NCBI RefSeq assembly: GCF_000143415.4
Contig: NW_003314298.1
Location: 251,561 to 315,560 of the forward strand
Source: Selaginella moellendorffii
Lineage: Eukaryota > Streptophyta > Lycopodiopsida > Selaginellales > Selaginellaceae
Reading direction: 5' to 3'
Length of the DNA stretch: 64,000 bases
Shown here: piece after piece, positions 10,901 to 20,770 of the stretch
Position numbering within the stretch: position 1 is the first letter of the stretch
Layout of the letters: the number at the start of each line of letters is the position of its first letter
The notes under the pieces: generated by a model
What the model was told of the DNA's origin: nothing
What the model saw: only the letters and a program-made list of their open reading frames with translations
Database searches by the model: none
Program-made: the position numbers and the translations under genes

Positions 10901-13355
10901 AACTGACAGTGGTCATTAAAAGCGAAAGCACGTTGGACAGTCGTCGGGATCAGAGGCGTTTGATTCGAAAAGGAAGAAGGGCAAGGAAAAGATGATAGGT
11001 AATGCCTCGCGGTTATGGCGTGTGTGCTCATGCCATTCATTGCAGATCAAGGGCTGAGTGAAAGCAGGCAGTCACCACCTCCTGACTCAGATTCCTATGG
11101 CAGACTCCCCTTCCCCAATCTCAATGGAGAGGTACAATGGATGAGGGATGCTTTTCAAGTCAGGGCCACGTTTTTCTCATCTCGTCGTCTTCAAAGGGTG
11201 CAAGAACATGCAGAAACCATGTTAAGACAGTCGGGTGAGGATACGGTCCTAGGTCACGCACTAAAACAGGCTATGGATGTCTTGTATTTTGAGATGGAGA
11301 CTCGGCCAGATGATTTTCCCAAGATGGTCCTGGAAGAACAAGCCATCCAGCCTGAGCAGCCTATGGAAGAAATGCAGGAGGGGGATGAGGAGCCAGAGAA
11401 AGATAATGAGCAAGAAGAGCAGAAGGACGAAGAGGAGGACAAAGAAGAGGAGGACGAAGAAGAGGAGGATGAAGAGGACTTGGATGGTCCTCACAATGGT
11501 GACGATCACAATAACGACGACGACGATGATGACGACGATGGCCAGCCTGAGGTGGCCAAAGAGCAGCGGAGGAAGGTCATACAAGACAAACCATCAGGTA
11601 AATAATAGTACATCCATTCCTAACCTTTTACCATTTCTAACATTGTCCATGTAGGTCGCAGAGCAAATGGTAAGTAGAGATTATTCAGTTGAATTTACAA
11701 ACTCTAGCCTTTAGTGTCGAGGAAGGATAGTGCCAAGCAAGGGTCGAAACGTATGTCCAATCCTTCAGAATCAGCAGTGCGCCCAAGTGATATCGGTCCT
11801 AGTTCCTCAATAGCAGTTGATGGTAAATATAGTATAGTCGATTCAATGTGCTAATGAGTTTGTTTTTAGTAGCACGGGAGGATACCATCTCAATCGAAGG
11901 GAGATATTTGGACATGCATATGGATCCGCCAGTGGACTCTACTTGCCTGCAAGAGTCATCAGAGCTGGTGAAGGCTACTATCCATATCAACGCCAAGCAA
12001 GCTGACCACGCTCCACGTGATGCTGCCCATACCACTGAGTCAATCTTGTCCACATATCCAACTGACGGTGACCAGGCGCCATTGGACCCGCATGAGGCTA
12101 CCCCAGCCGCCGAGCCGGTCGTATCCTCATTTCCAACGGACTCAACGTGTGCCCAATCGTCTGACTACGCGCCGTTGGAACCTCCCTACACCGCCCCTGC
12201 TGCCTGTTCGGTCATGTCCACTTTGCCAACGGAGGCACTAGCTGAAATGGCGTGTGATCACACGCCATCGGAACCACCCCATGCCACTGTTGAGCCAGTT
12301 GTACCAGAGTCTACAGCTGAAATGGCATGTGCCCACACGCCATCGGATGTGATTGACCCCACATTGCAGAGGAGAGTATTTCCGCCCTTCATGTTTCCTC
12401 GACCAAAACCCTCTCAACGACCATCGGGAGCACCATTCGCTAATATTGTAGATGGTAAAATTGACTTGTACCATTTTTTATGCTGACGCATTTCATTTCA
12501 GAGTCATGGCGAAGGTACTGTATCGTTTTTGATCTGAACGGTGTCTTTTTCTCCCATGAGCATGGCTCGTCCTCGAATGTCATTGCACCCTCCAAAGCCT
12601 GCGGTCGCAAGTTGATCAAAAGAGACAGATTCACATTAATCACACGGGAGAAACTGCAGGATCTAATAATGACCATGCGACACTTAAAACAGAGGGCCGG
12701 GTTGAATTTGCAATTGGGAGTTTGGACATCCATGATGCGCCACAATGCATTAACGTTGCTACAGATGATGCACGATCAGACGCGAGTAATATTACCATTT
12801 GACTTTCTCCTAACGCAGGAGGATTGCTTGACTATGGTCCATGTGAGGGGTAGCAAGCCCATCTTCGTCAAGCTAGAGGCTGTAGTGATGAACCGGACTG
12901 CTAGCTCAAGTGAAATCCTCATCATCGATGACTCGCCGATTAAAACTGCAGCGAACACGCACACATATGTAGTGCACCCCATCTCTTGCAGTATGGAGAA
13001 GAAACCGTATGTTCTGGGGGACCTTGCAAAACGGCTTGGAGCAATGGTGATAGAGAACCGGCCAGTCCAGGAGGTGGCTGCAGAAATCAACCAAATGGCA
13101 GATGGAACGGTATATCAGAAGCCATTTGATCGGACAGACACCAGTCATCATTTATGGCATGTATATTGTCTAGCCAAGCACTATCCGCATCTCCATAATC
13201 TGCTCAACCAGATGGGTTCTTCGACCACTGAACATGAGCGTGGACGTATTAGAGAAGAGATGGCATTACTATTGGGTTTAAATCCTGATAGTGTGGAGAG
13301 TGATGAAATTCCAAGATTATTGTATAGGCGTTGGAGGCAAAAAATAACAGTCTGA
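7987..13355 (+). CDS. ParB/sulfiredoxin-like plus FCP1/NIF-type HAD domain fusion protein carried by the transposon
   Basis: Exons 7987-9162, 9217-10540, 10591-10677, 10716-10805, 10855-10998, 11046-11597, 11655-11669, 11715-11822, 11870-12454 and 12502-13355 join in frame (4,935 nt, about 1,644 codons). Eight of nine introns are phase 1 and 38-57 nt. One in-frame TAA at 10917-10919 breaks the model. Around residues 215-320, VSDEWVEKLKQKML, a VIPYYR strand and FYAVSGQHSSLAMQEIV have the layout of a ParB/Srx fold (GQHS replacing GxHR). Lys-rich stretches precede it; an acidic Glu/Asp tract follows (11340-11560). The last exon encodes VFDLNGVFF, GVWTSMMRHNA, PIFVKLEAV and LIIDDSP, the HAD motifs I-III of NIF/FCP1-like phosphatases; the DLNG variant occurs in plant members of that family. 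The 5' end is unresolved, and it could be two proteins rather than one. Its role is unknown; DNA-site binding by the first domain is a hypothesis. Confidence 0.6.
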
Positions 13356-13773
13356 GATGGCATGTATTTATTTAAAAATGTAACTTATTATGGCATGGGG
13401 TTCCATGCCATTGTATTAATATTAAAAGACAATTCTTTGAGAGGATTTGCATTATACTAGAAGTGTTATAGCATGTTATTGGAAGTCTACGAAGTTGTTT
13501 TATTAATAAGGGGAAAGTAAATATTGAATGGGGACTTGGGCTCCACCTAGACTCGGAGCAACTGAGCCAATATTAAAAGGATGGAAAGAAAATGGACGAC
13601 GATGACAAGGAGAAGAGAGAGGTGAAGCAGTGGCAGGGGGAGGAGAAGTGATTGAGTAGACATTTCCTTATTTAAAATAAAATGGCATGTGCCTCAATGC
13701 AATTGAATTTTGTTATATTTATATACTATATAAAGGTTTGGAAACCTTATTTTACAAGTGGGATAATGACAAT
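13356..13773. other. Right subterminal region of the transposon
   Basis: AT-rich 3' flank of the cargo gene with palindromes at 13389-13412 and 13681-13704 and a half site at 13356. Next to the right end, AAGTGGGA at 13756-13763 and TCCCACTT at 13774-13781 form a short subterminal inverted repeat overlapping the TIR. Confidence 0.5.
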
Positions 13774-13797
13774 TCCCACTTTAACGAAATAGAGCTT
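13774..13797 (-). repeat. Right terminal inverted repeat (24 bp)
   Basis: Exact reverse complement of 1471-1494, ending ...AATAGAGCTT, followed directly by CATA (13798-13801). Confidence 0.9.
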
Positions 13798-13801
13798 CAT
13801 A
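13798..13801. repeat. Target-site duplication CATA, right
   Basis: Direct repeat of 1467-1470. The following CCTTACACCACAC aligns with CCTTACTCCACAC at 22339-22351 in the uninterrupted copy. Confidence 0.85.
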
Positions 13802-14740
13802 CCTTACACCACACAATGAGCATAAAATTGATTGGGTTGTTGAACCAAGTTGTACCGTCATTTCGAGTGCGTGACTGCTAAATAAGTGTTGCAAGATTGT
13901 CTATGACATCGAGCAACTTCGATTTTTGGCAGACTTGAGTGAGGATGACATCTGCCAACATTATGGTGAAGGTTTTGTTTTTGAACAGCAAACTGCCCAA
14001 GCCTACATTTAAACACAACAAAACAAGTTAAAGTGGAGTTAAAGGTAAACTATAAAACTTACGCATTGATCTTTTGGCAGGCCAAGATAAGTCTGTTGAC
14101 ATCAAAAGGTCCCCTCGCGTAGACATGGCTGACTGGAACATTGATATGGTAGACAGGATCATTGCAAAAATGATCGTCGATACACTTCATCCAAGCTCCA
14201 TATCGGTGGTTACCATCAATAATTTGGAGCATTGTCCCCGCAAGCTATCGAGTCTCAGGATGTCTAATAAGCATGTTATCAAATTCTAGGGACTTCCTCC
14301 TCCAAATAGAATCCTAGCTGTCACAATCTCGGGTGTGACAATAATGATCTCCATTGTTCCTGGCTTGCAAAAAGAGACTAAAAACATACCGATATTTGTT
14401 GCAAGGCCATTATGTTTGAACAAGCTGTATATATCCAGGTTGACATACTTGGATGCTATACGGACAAGGTTCGTCTGCTACAAATGGCAAAGTGGGATTT
14501 CTCTGATCAAGTCACAAGGGCCTGGCCACTTGAGTGTCTCAAGTGTTTGGTGAACTGCTTTTTCCCTTGTCCGCATAATAGTCTTTTGGAAGCGCTTGTC
14601 CACCACGTTGTCAGAAAAGTCTGCAACTCTTTCAGCTCCAGGCTGTTCCTTAGGTTCCCTATCATGAACACCACTAGATTGCCCAACTTCAGGGATTTGC
14701 GCTGGTGGTGGGCCAGTGAAGAGGTCGAGCTCAAGCTGGC
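13802..14740 (-). pseudogene. Unrecognised repeated gene family, copy 1, 5' portion
   Basis: Matches copy 2 at 22340-23080. The best block, at about 14500-14640 on the minus strand, reads VVDKRFQKTIMRTREKAVH and TLETLKW; copy 2 has VVNKHFQKTVLRTKEKAVH and TLESLKW. The segment 14130-14285 matches 22590-22735 (ATAAGCATGTTATCAAATT shared). A piece of about 70 bp at 13909-13975 is inverted relative to copy 2. It is separated from its 3' portion by the transposon. No recognisable domain. Confidence 0.45.
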
Positions 14741-14744
14741 CACC

Positions 14745-15117
14745 TCGGGCACTTTGGCTGCCCAGGGGGTTGAGGTTATTCAAATAACCTTGGCCCCTCG
14801 AGTGGCCAAACTGCCCGAGGTGGCCGGCCCGCACTCCACCTCGGGCAGTTTGGCCACCCGAGGTCGAGGTTATTTGAATAACCTCAGCCCTTCGGGCAGC
14901 AAAACTGCCAGAGGTGGTTGGCCCACACTAGGCCTCGGGCAATTTGGCCACCCAAGGGGCCGAGGTTATTCAAATAACCTTGGCCTCTCTGCCAGCAAAA
15001 CTGCCCGAGATGGCCAGCTCGGGCTCAACCTTGGGCAGTTTAGCCATCCGAGGGACTGAGGTTATTCAAATAACCTCGGCCCCTCAGCTAGCAAAACTGC
15101 CCGAGGTGGCTGGCCCT
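14745..15117. repeat. 96-bp tandem repeat, four units, each with palindrome GAGGTTATTCAAATAACCTC
   Basis: The palindrome starts at 14772, 14866, 14962 and 15058, giving periods of 94, 96 and 96 bp. Between palindromes lie two inverted blocks of the type CTCGGGCAGTTTGGCCACCC and CAAAACTGCCCGAGG, so each unit could fold into nested hairpins. Because 96 is a multiple of three, a plus-strand frame stays open across it (repeat of about 32 residues, YLNNL); I regard that as incidental. Confidence 0.85.
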
Positions 15118-15229
15118 AAAGAAGCAATCAAGAAAGAAGCAAGAAGAAAAAAATGGAAGTGGAAGCAATCAAATCAAAACTCACCCTCGGTAGCATCTTT
15201 CCTTCCCGATTTCTTAATCGTGCTAGATT

Positions 15230-15395
15230 TCTTGTCCGCTCAATCTCTCCCACTCGCACGCTCAATCTCTCCAGCTCACGCGCTCAATCTCTCCATCTTT
15301 TCCGCGCTCAATCACTCGATCTCCTTTGCACTCAATCCCTCGATCAATCCCTCGATCTCCTTTGCGCTCAATCTCTCGATCTCTCGCACGCTTTT
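15230..15395 (+). repeat. Low-complexity CT-rich repeat (CTCAATCTCTC family)
   Basis: Irregular repeats of CGCTCAATCTCTC and CCCTCGATC units, with no conserved protein. The following 15396-16330 is AT-rich, carries a few CCCTAACCCTAA motifs (15464-15505), and shows no gene. Confidence 0.6.
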
Positions 15396-16329
15396 TTTCT
15401 CTTTTGTGGGGATGAACAACCGCCGCTCCACTCACGGTGCGAACAGTAACCTAATCTTGGCAGCTACCCTAACCCTAATCCTGATGGCTGCCCTAACCCT
15501 AACCAGTCTCTCATCTTGGCCATTCATTCTGAATAACCTAAATCTACACTATCACAATATCTTTTGATCTTATTTTATCTTATCATTATTATTATATGTA
15601 AATTATGCTTCTTTATTTTGTATATTTTAATGATGATATAACTAGCACCTATCAACATTTCTGTTATTAGAGATATGATATTGTATTTTACAAATTATCT
15701 AGAAAGGATGCATTCTCATCAATATTTTGTACATATTTTGGAATTGTTACAAGAACTTTAAAGAGTATAAATAAGGCACGTTAAATATGTTGTACAATAT
15801 CGATCTATGAATGGATGAATCCTCATCCAGAAATTTATTTTGTGTTGTATTAGATCCTAAACAATAGGCACGTGCTTTAAATGTCATTGAGCAGTGTTCA
15901 CAATTATGGATAAAACTTGAGTTGTACTACGAATCAAATCTGTCAGTGAAAAATAAGATTTGACAAGATTTATTATCAAGATTTATTATCATCTACCACT
16001 TAAAATTTGACAAATTGACATATCACACGTACTAACGTCAAATTGGATCTATTTTTTTGACACGCTATAGTAGAATGTCATTACTGGTATCATTATTAAC
16101 TATCAAACTTCATGTGCTGAAAATCTTTCCTTGGATCTATGTGTATACATGCATCAAACATCATAATAGATAATAATAATATTAATAATGTCACACTTGA
16201 ACATGTTAAATTATCTATAGAATTTAAATTCATTTTGTATGTTGTCTTCTTATTACTCTATTTAAATTTTAATTATGTTTCACTATGGATTTTTACAAGT
16301 AGCATAAAGAGAGAGAACTCCAAAACCTA

Positions 16330-19300
16330 TTGAGAAGGATGGAGAGGTTTCTTCTTCATTTTCAAGATCACCCACCTCTTTCATTCTCTCAGAGTATTGT
16401 TTTTGAAAGTTTTCTATATTGGTGTTTTGATCTTCGTCTTGGCTCTATTTCTTTAGAGACTGTGATTCGCAATGACACTGGTATAGTTGCATACTCAGAG
16501 TTTCTTCTTTCTGGTGTGGGCGAGGGTGGACAACAATGGGATTTACAGAATTTCAAGTCGAAGGAGATTCGAGTGTTTGGATCTCCAGTCAAAATGCCAA
16601 AATACACTTCAACCAAAGTGAATGTGAAGTAAGAGTCAGTCATTATCCTCTCGTCCTCTTTTAGTTCAAGTGGAGAAGTCATGCTAGTGTTGGCACTGAA
16701 TTCACTAGCTCCAACTCTAGCTTCAGCTCCAACTTCAGCAATATTCAAAGCCGTTAGCAGTGCTTTCCAGTTTTCACGCCTCTCAATCGACGTGCACTTG
16801 TTTTTGTATAGGCTTGTTAATGAGCTTCCATCCTCCTACAACAGCAACATTTTCTTCGAGCTACCACCTCTTGTCAGTAGTACAAGTTCCAAACGGAAGG
16901 GGATGGAAACCAAGTAAGATGTCCACAATTGGTGCAAGATCAAAACCACACACTTCGAACATTTTGAAGGCATAGTATCTATAGTTCATTGTGGCGAGCA
17001 TTTAAATTGTGTGGATGAAGCATGCAATCAAGACTGCTGTAGAAACTCTATATTTTTTGAAGGGTCCAATCAATCCTCCAGCCTGTGACACCATTGCTGT
17101 TGGATTCAAGTGTCGATTCTGCAAAAATGCTCCTCTATATTATGCTATCTGCGAGGTTAAGGTGTACTACTTTCTTCCACAAGATGGAATGGCTGGAAGA
17201 GCTGTAGTGCATGTTGGCACACACATGCATCTAATGCAGGAAGGGATACAAAGGAGTTCTCTCAACCGTTTCAAAGATGCTATGCAGAAAGAGACTATGA
17301 GAAACTCATCTGCAACTCCGAAGTATATTCAGAAGACTGTCCTCAAGGATTTTATCACAAACACCTTACTCAATCCAGGTTGCCAAAAGACTCAACTAAA
17401 CGAGGCTAGCTTGCAGGACTTACTATGAGGAGTACAACCTGCTACTAGCCTAAGGAGGTACATCCATTATATTTCATACGTTATAATAATAATTTTTTCT
17501 TATATTATATTGTTTAGGATAAAATCTTGGATATGTGAATCTCGAGAGGGGAAGTTGCAATCAAAATTTGACTCCATCCTTGAATTGAAATGAACTTGTC
17601 CATACAAGTTCATCCATGAAAGTTTGTTTCCAGACCAAGTTGTGAATGAGCAAGAGAGCCCCTTCATCTTCAAAATATCTACCATGGGCCCTGCCTCTAG
17701 TGTAGATCTTGTCTCCCGAATGGACATGTTTGGGTCCAATAACCTTGCAAATGCATGGGTACATTTTGACCATATAGAGCGCGTATCGGGTTGGACAACC
17801 ATGGGAGCTCATGTGTATGATCCAAGGTAATTTTTATTTTTATTATATTGAAATTGTTATAATATTTGTGTTTTCATAGGCTATGCTGTAACTTAACAAT
17901 TGTGATAGCAGAGTTTAAAGTACAAGATCAGACAGCACAAGAAATATTTTGGCTCTCCGATATTATCCTAAAGCAGATTGGTAATCCTGCAAACTTTCGT
18001 AGTTTCATGGTAGATGGGGCTGGTGCAAACTGGAATGGTGTCTGAACAGTTTTTGGGAATGGTCAGCCATTGGAAGGTCGTGAGAGGACTTGTGAGTTCC
18101 ATTGGGCTCAAAGCTTAAACCAGCACTGCCACCTTATCAAGACAGAGTTTCAATCAATATTTAAGGAGTTGTGCAAACAATGGCAAGTTTCACCTTTTGA
18201 AAAAGAGCATGAGGCAAAAGCAAATGAGATTCGAATATGGTGGCGTGAAGATGGCCATATAGACGTAAATTGCCTACCACAACTTGAGTCATGGTTAGGG
18301 TGGTGGGAAGTTAGGATATTCTAGTGGGGACATCACTCTTTTCATATTGGTTTCTATTTTTTCTTCTCCTTTTATCACCTCTTAATATTGCCTTTTCCAT
18401 TAGGATCAACCACTTGAGGACCTCGCATACACCCCAACTGTGAATCTCTCTGAAAGTAAGCACTGGAGTTAGCGTTCCTCTGAGGCAGGGAAAGGGAAGA
18501 TAAGTCTATACAAAGCCTATCTATCAGATTTGATACGTGCTATAGAGCAATCTTCAAAAGCACTGGCATTCGAGGAAGGAAGATACATGGGAATAGGGCC
18601 TTCTATTAAGATGTTACATGATAGGATGAAGAGAAAATTAACACCACCCGCCCGAACAGTGGCAACTGTAGTTGAGGAAGTGTTCCGTGGCACATTTATG
18701 GAGTACACTCCCCGAGCTTCTATTGGTGATATGAAGACTGTCCGCTCAAAGCGTCATTTTTCCTTTGCTAGGGAAGATGTTGGTACGGACCTTGGAGTGA
18801 AAAGCTCTCATAGGCCTGATGTCAAGTACCATTCTACTCCAAGACACCGCTCTCGGACTAAGCCACCTCAAGTGGCTGATGAAGAAAGTGCATTGCAACA
18901 GGTTGAAATTGCTTACCATAGTGTGGAGCCGAAGCAATGGGCAATCCGACACGTGCCAGCAAAATCGAATGTAAGGTGTGTGGGGATGCTTCCGAGGGGC
19001 AAGTGTTGGGCTTGGATTCGTGGTGATAAATCTGCTTTTGTTCCAGCCCCATGTTTCTATAGGGAACGAAAGCAAGTAGGATTTTCGAGATGGTGCTGGC
19101 TATATTGTTGCAACACCGACACCAACCATACGAAGAGGCTTGAAGACACTATAGTGACTAAACCTGATGCAGTACCTCAAGAATGTCCAGTTGCTAATAG
19201 GGTCGCACTCACCTCGGCTGAGATTGAAAACCTTGAGAAATCTAGTTTCAATCTTGAGAGGAGAGTTGGAGATATGAGTGACAAAACCAGAACTATTCCT

Positions 19301-19681
19301 ATAGAGATGCACAAGAGGCCAGCATGAAAAGGTAAGGCAGTTAAATTTATTAGTACCGTCTCCAAGCAGAAGTAAGGTAAAATAAATTTAGCTCAAACAC
19401 TTGAGTGTGAGATTCTCTCTACGAAGTATATCATTACGCTTGCAAAGGAGTATATAGTCAAAACAAAAGGTGGAGAGTACACAATTGCCATTCATGACTT
19501 TCCTTTTTGCACATGTCTAGACTTTATGAAGCGCGAGGAACATAGGAAGGTATATGCTCCTTGCAAACATATGTACTACATCTTCATCAACATCTTGCAC
19601 CAGGATCCTAAAGTGGATATTCATATACACCAAGCAAGCTTTACTATTGCTGAGTTGCAGAAAACTTTTGGAGCTAATTAG
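16330..19681 (+). pseudogene. Mutator-like (MULE) transposase, decayed
   Basis: A series of plus-strand exons and fragments reads as one MULE transposase. Around 17070-17240 is a putative N-terminal zinc-binding block (CRFCKN ... HVGTHMH). Near 18000-18140, FMVDGAGANW is followed by ERTCEFHWAQSLNQH, the Asp plus C/H arrangement of MULE DDE domains; a TGA interrupts it at about 18045. Near 19490-19580, CTCLDFMKREEHRKVYAPCKH is a SWIM zinc finger of the form CxC-x15-CxH, which normally follows the DDE domain. It ends with TAG at 19681. Several frames and stops are needed, so I call it a pseudogene. I could not find terminal inverted repeats or a 9-bp target duplication. Confidence 0.6.
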
Positions 19682-19808
19682 ATTTCTTCAACACTATCGA
19701 TGTTTATTCTTTATCAATAAAATTTATTATACTTTATATAATTAATAAAAATGTGCTTTTTCATTTCACTTTTCATTTTATATACTTCCGAGTGTTCTTG
19801 TCGCAATA

Positions 19809-20240
19809 CTACTCATAGTACTCGTGTGTCTCCATTTCTGTCTTTACCATCTCAAAAAAGATTTCATGGTAGTCTTTCGGGTGCATGATGTTGTAGTGTG
19901 TCGTGAGAGCATATATACCATCATATTGATCATTGCCATTATTTCCACCAAACGCTAGAAAATATATAGGGTATTTCTTGAAAGTGGCAGAATTGCACTC
20001 AATCAGTAAAAGGGCATTCTTTTTCACCCAATTTGTTGCACCTTCTGTCATTGCATTTATCTCCAACTCATGATCACTATCCTCACTATCCTCTCTTTCA
20101 TTCTCCTGTGTGGTTTGGTTATGTCGTGCAATGGGATAGTTATTGCATCTCCTAGCCCTTGAACCCTAGGAAGAAAGATTGTGAGAAGTAAAATTACCAA
20201 CACTAAAACCCATAGACATTTGTGTGTATTTCCCTTTTTT
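19809..20240 (-). CDS. Small hypothetical protein next to the MULE remnant
   Basis: A minus-strand frame at 20066-19809 encodes NWVKKNALLLIECNSATF and ends in METHEYYE. Upstream, an acidic NEREDSEDSDHELE stretch is in the same frame back to about 20155, and a possible intron (AG acceptor near 20170) would join it to a start near 20230. It runs convergently with the MULE gene. I do not recognise it. Start and splice are uncertain. Confidence 0.3.
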
Positions 20241-20770
20241 CAAATGAAAGTGTGAATGAAGATTTCTAAATTTTAGATAGTATGCTATGACAAACCCCTC
20301 AAAAATGCATTCTAGAAAGAACCAAGTCCTTCTTTTATATGCAATAAGCTTACATCAACGGTTATTTTTTTTCCTTTCAAACGGTTATATGGCTTTACAT
20401 AGAATCTTATTTTAAATTTAATAATTTTTTAATTCTAACAAACCTGACATTTACTAGCTAGAAAGCAGAAAGTACAAATTTAAATAAGTTACAAGAATAC
20501 TCTTTTTGCAAACATTTTATTTTATATTCTAACAAACGTCCCTATCATTGCATGTAGTAAATATTTAAATTATTAGAACAAGAAGTGTCCTTTAAAACAT
20601 TTTTATCTATATAATATATAAAGAGTTATGAAATTATTAGGTTTGCCATAACCTTAAAATTTTAAAGTTTATAATACTAAATTACAATTGAAAATTGAGC
20701 TCAACTCGTGAACTCAACTCTTTAACTCGTGAGCTCAAGTATGGTCCACGCCCCATCCTTCAAGTGGTCT
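20241..20770. other. AT-rich spacer with a GAGCTCAACTC repeat
   Basis: No gene seen. Positions 20695-20755 carry clustered GAGCTCAACTCGTGA blocks ending in AAGTATGGTCCA. A related block ending in AAGTTTGGACCATCCC lies at 49338-49412, so this may be the edge of a shared repeat family. Confidence 0.45.

Larger units (their letters stand above)
2101..13704. repeat. Dispersed palindrome family, core GGCATGAGGCCTCATGCC, about 18 copies
   Basis: Near-perfect palindromes of 22-24 bp with ATGGC/GCCAT arms start at about 2101, 3510, 3567, 5406, 5474, 5572, 6979, 7772, 7849, 7909, 9185, 10683, 10823, 11014, 12246, 12321, 13389 and 13681. Half sites lie near 2020, 2160, 6178 and 13356. Compensating changes often keep symmetry: the copy at 12246 has GTGATCAC at its centre and the one at 12321 has a TGTGCCCACA-type centre. 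I see no full copy between 13.8 and 41 kb outside the element. Four copies sit in introns of the cargo gene, two in its exon, three upstream of the transposase start. Confidence 0.9.
1471..13797. mobile_element. 12.3-kb TIR DNA transposon with DUF7869-type transposase and ParB-like/HAD cargo gene
   Basis: The ends are defined by 24-bp perfect inverted repeats starting AAGCTCTATTTCGTTAAAGT, flanked by a direct 4-bp CATA duplication. The duplicated copy of the host locus at 22.3 kb shows the empty site. Inside are a transposase-like gene on the minus strand (5331-2263), a long multi-exon gene on the plus strand (7987-13355) and about 18 copies of a palindromic motif. Four-bp duplications are known for Sola1, Ginger and some Academ elements. 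The transposase motifs (DKMDQ, QTDN, GHTHEDVD) fit the DUF7869 family, which I associate with a Sola-like group only tentatively. The transposase has four in-frame stops, so this copy is probably not autonomous now. Confidence 0.85.

Noticed and set aside
11254-11654. Minus- and plus-strand frames over the acidic region at 11.3-11.6 kb
   Set aside because: They are other frames of a GAN-repeat tract; the spliced frame with DQGLSESRQS and the acidic run fits the gene model.
2101-13704. A CRISPR-like array
   Set aside because: The palindromes are irregularly spaced, occur in introns and exons of a eukaryotic gene and are not separated by uniform spacers.
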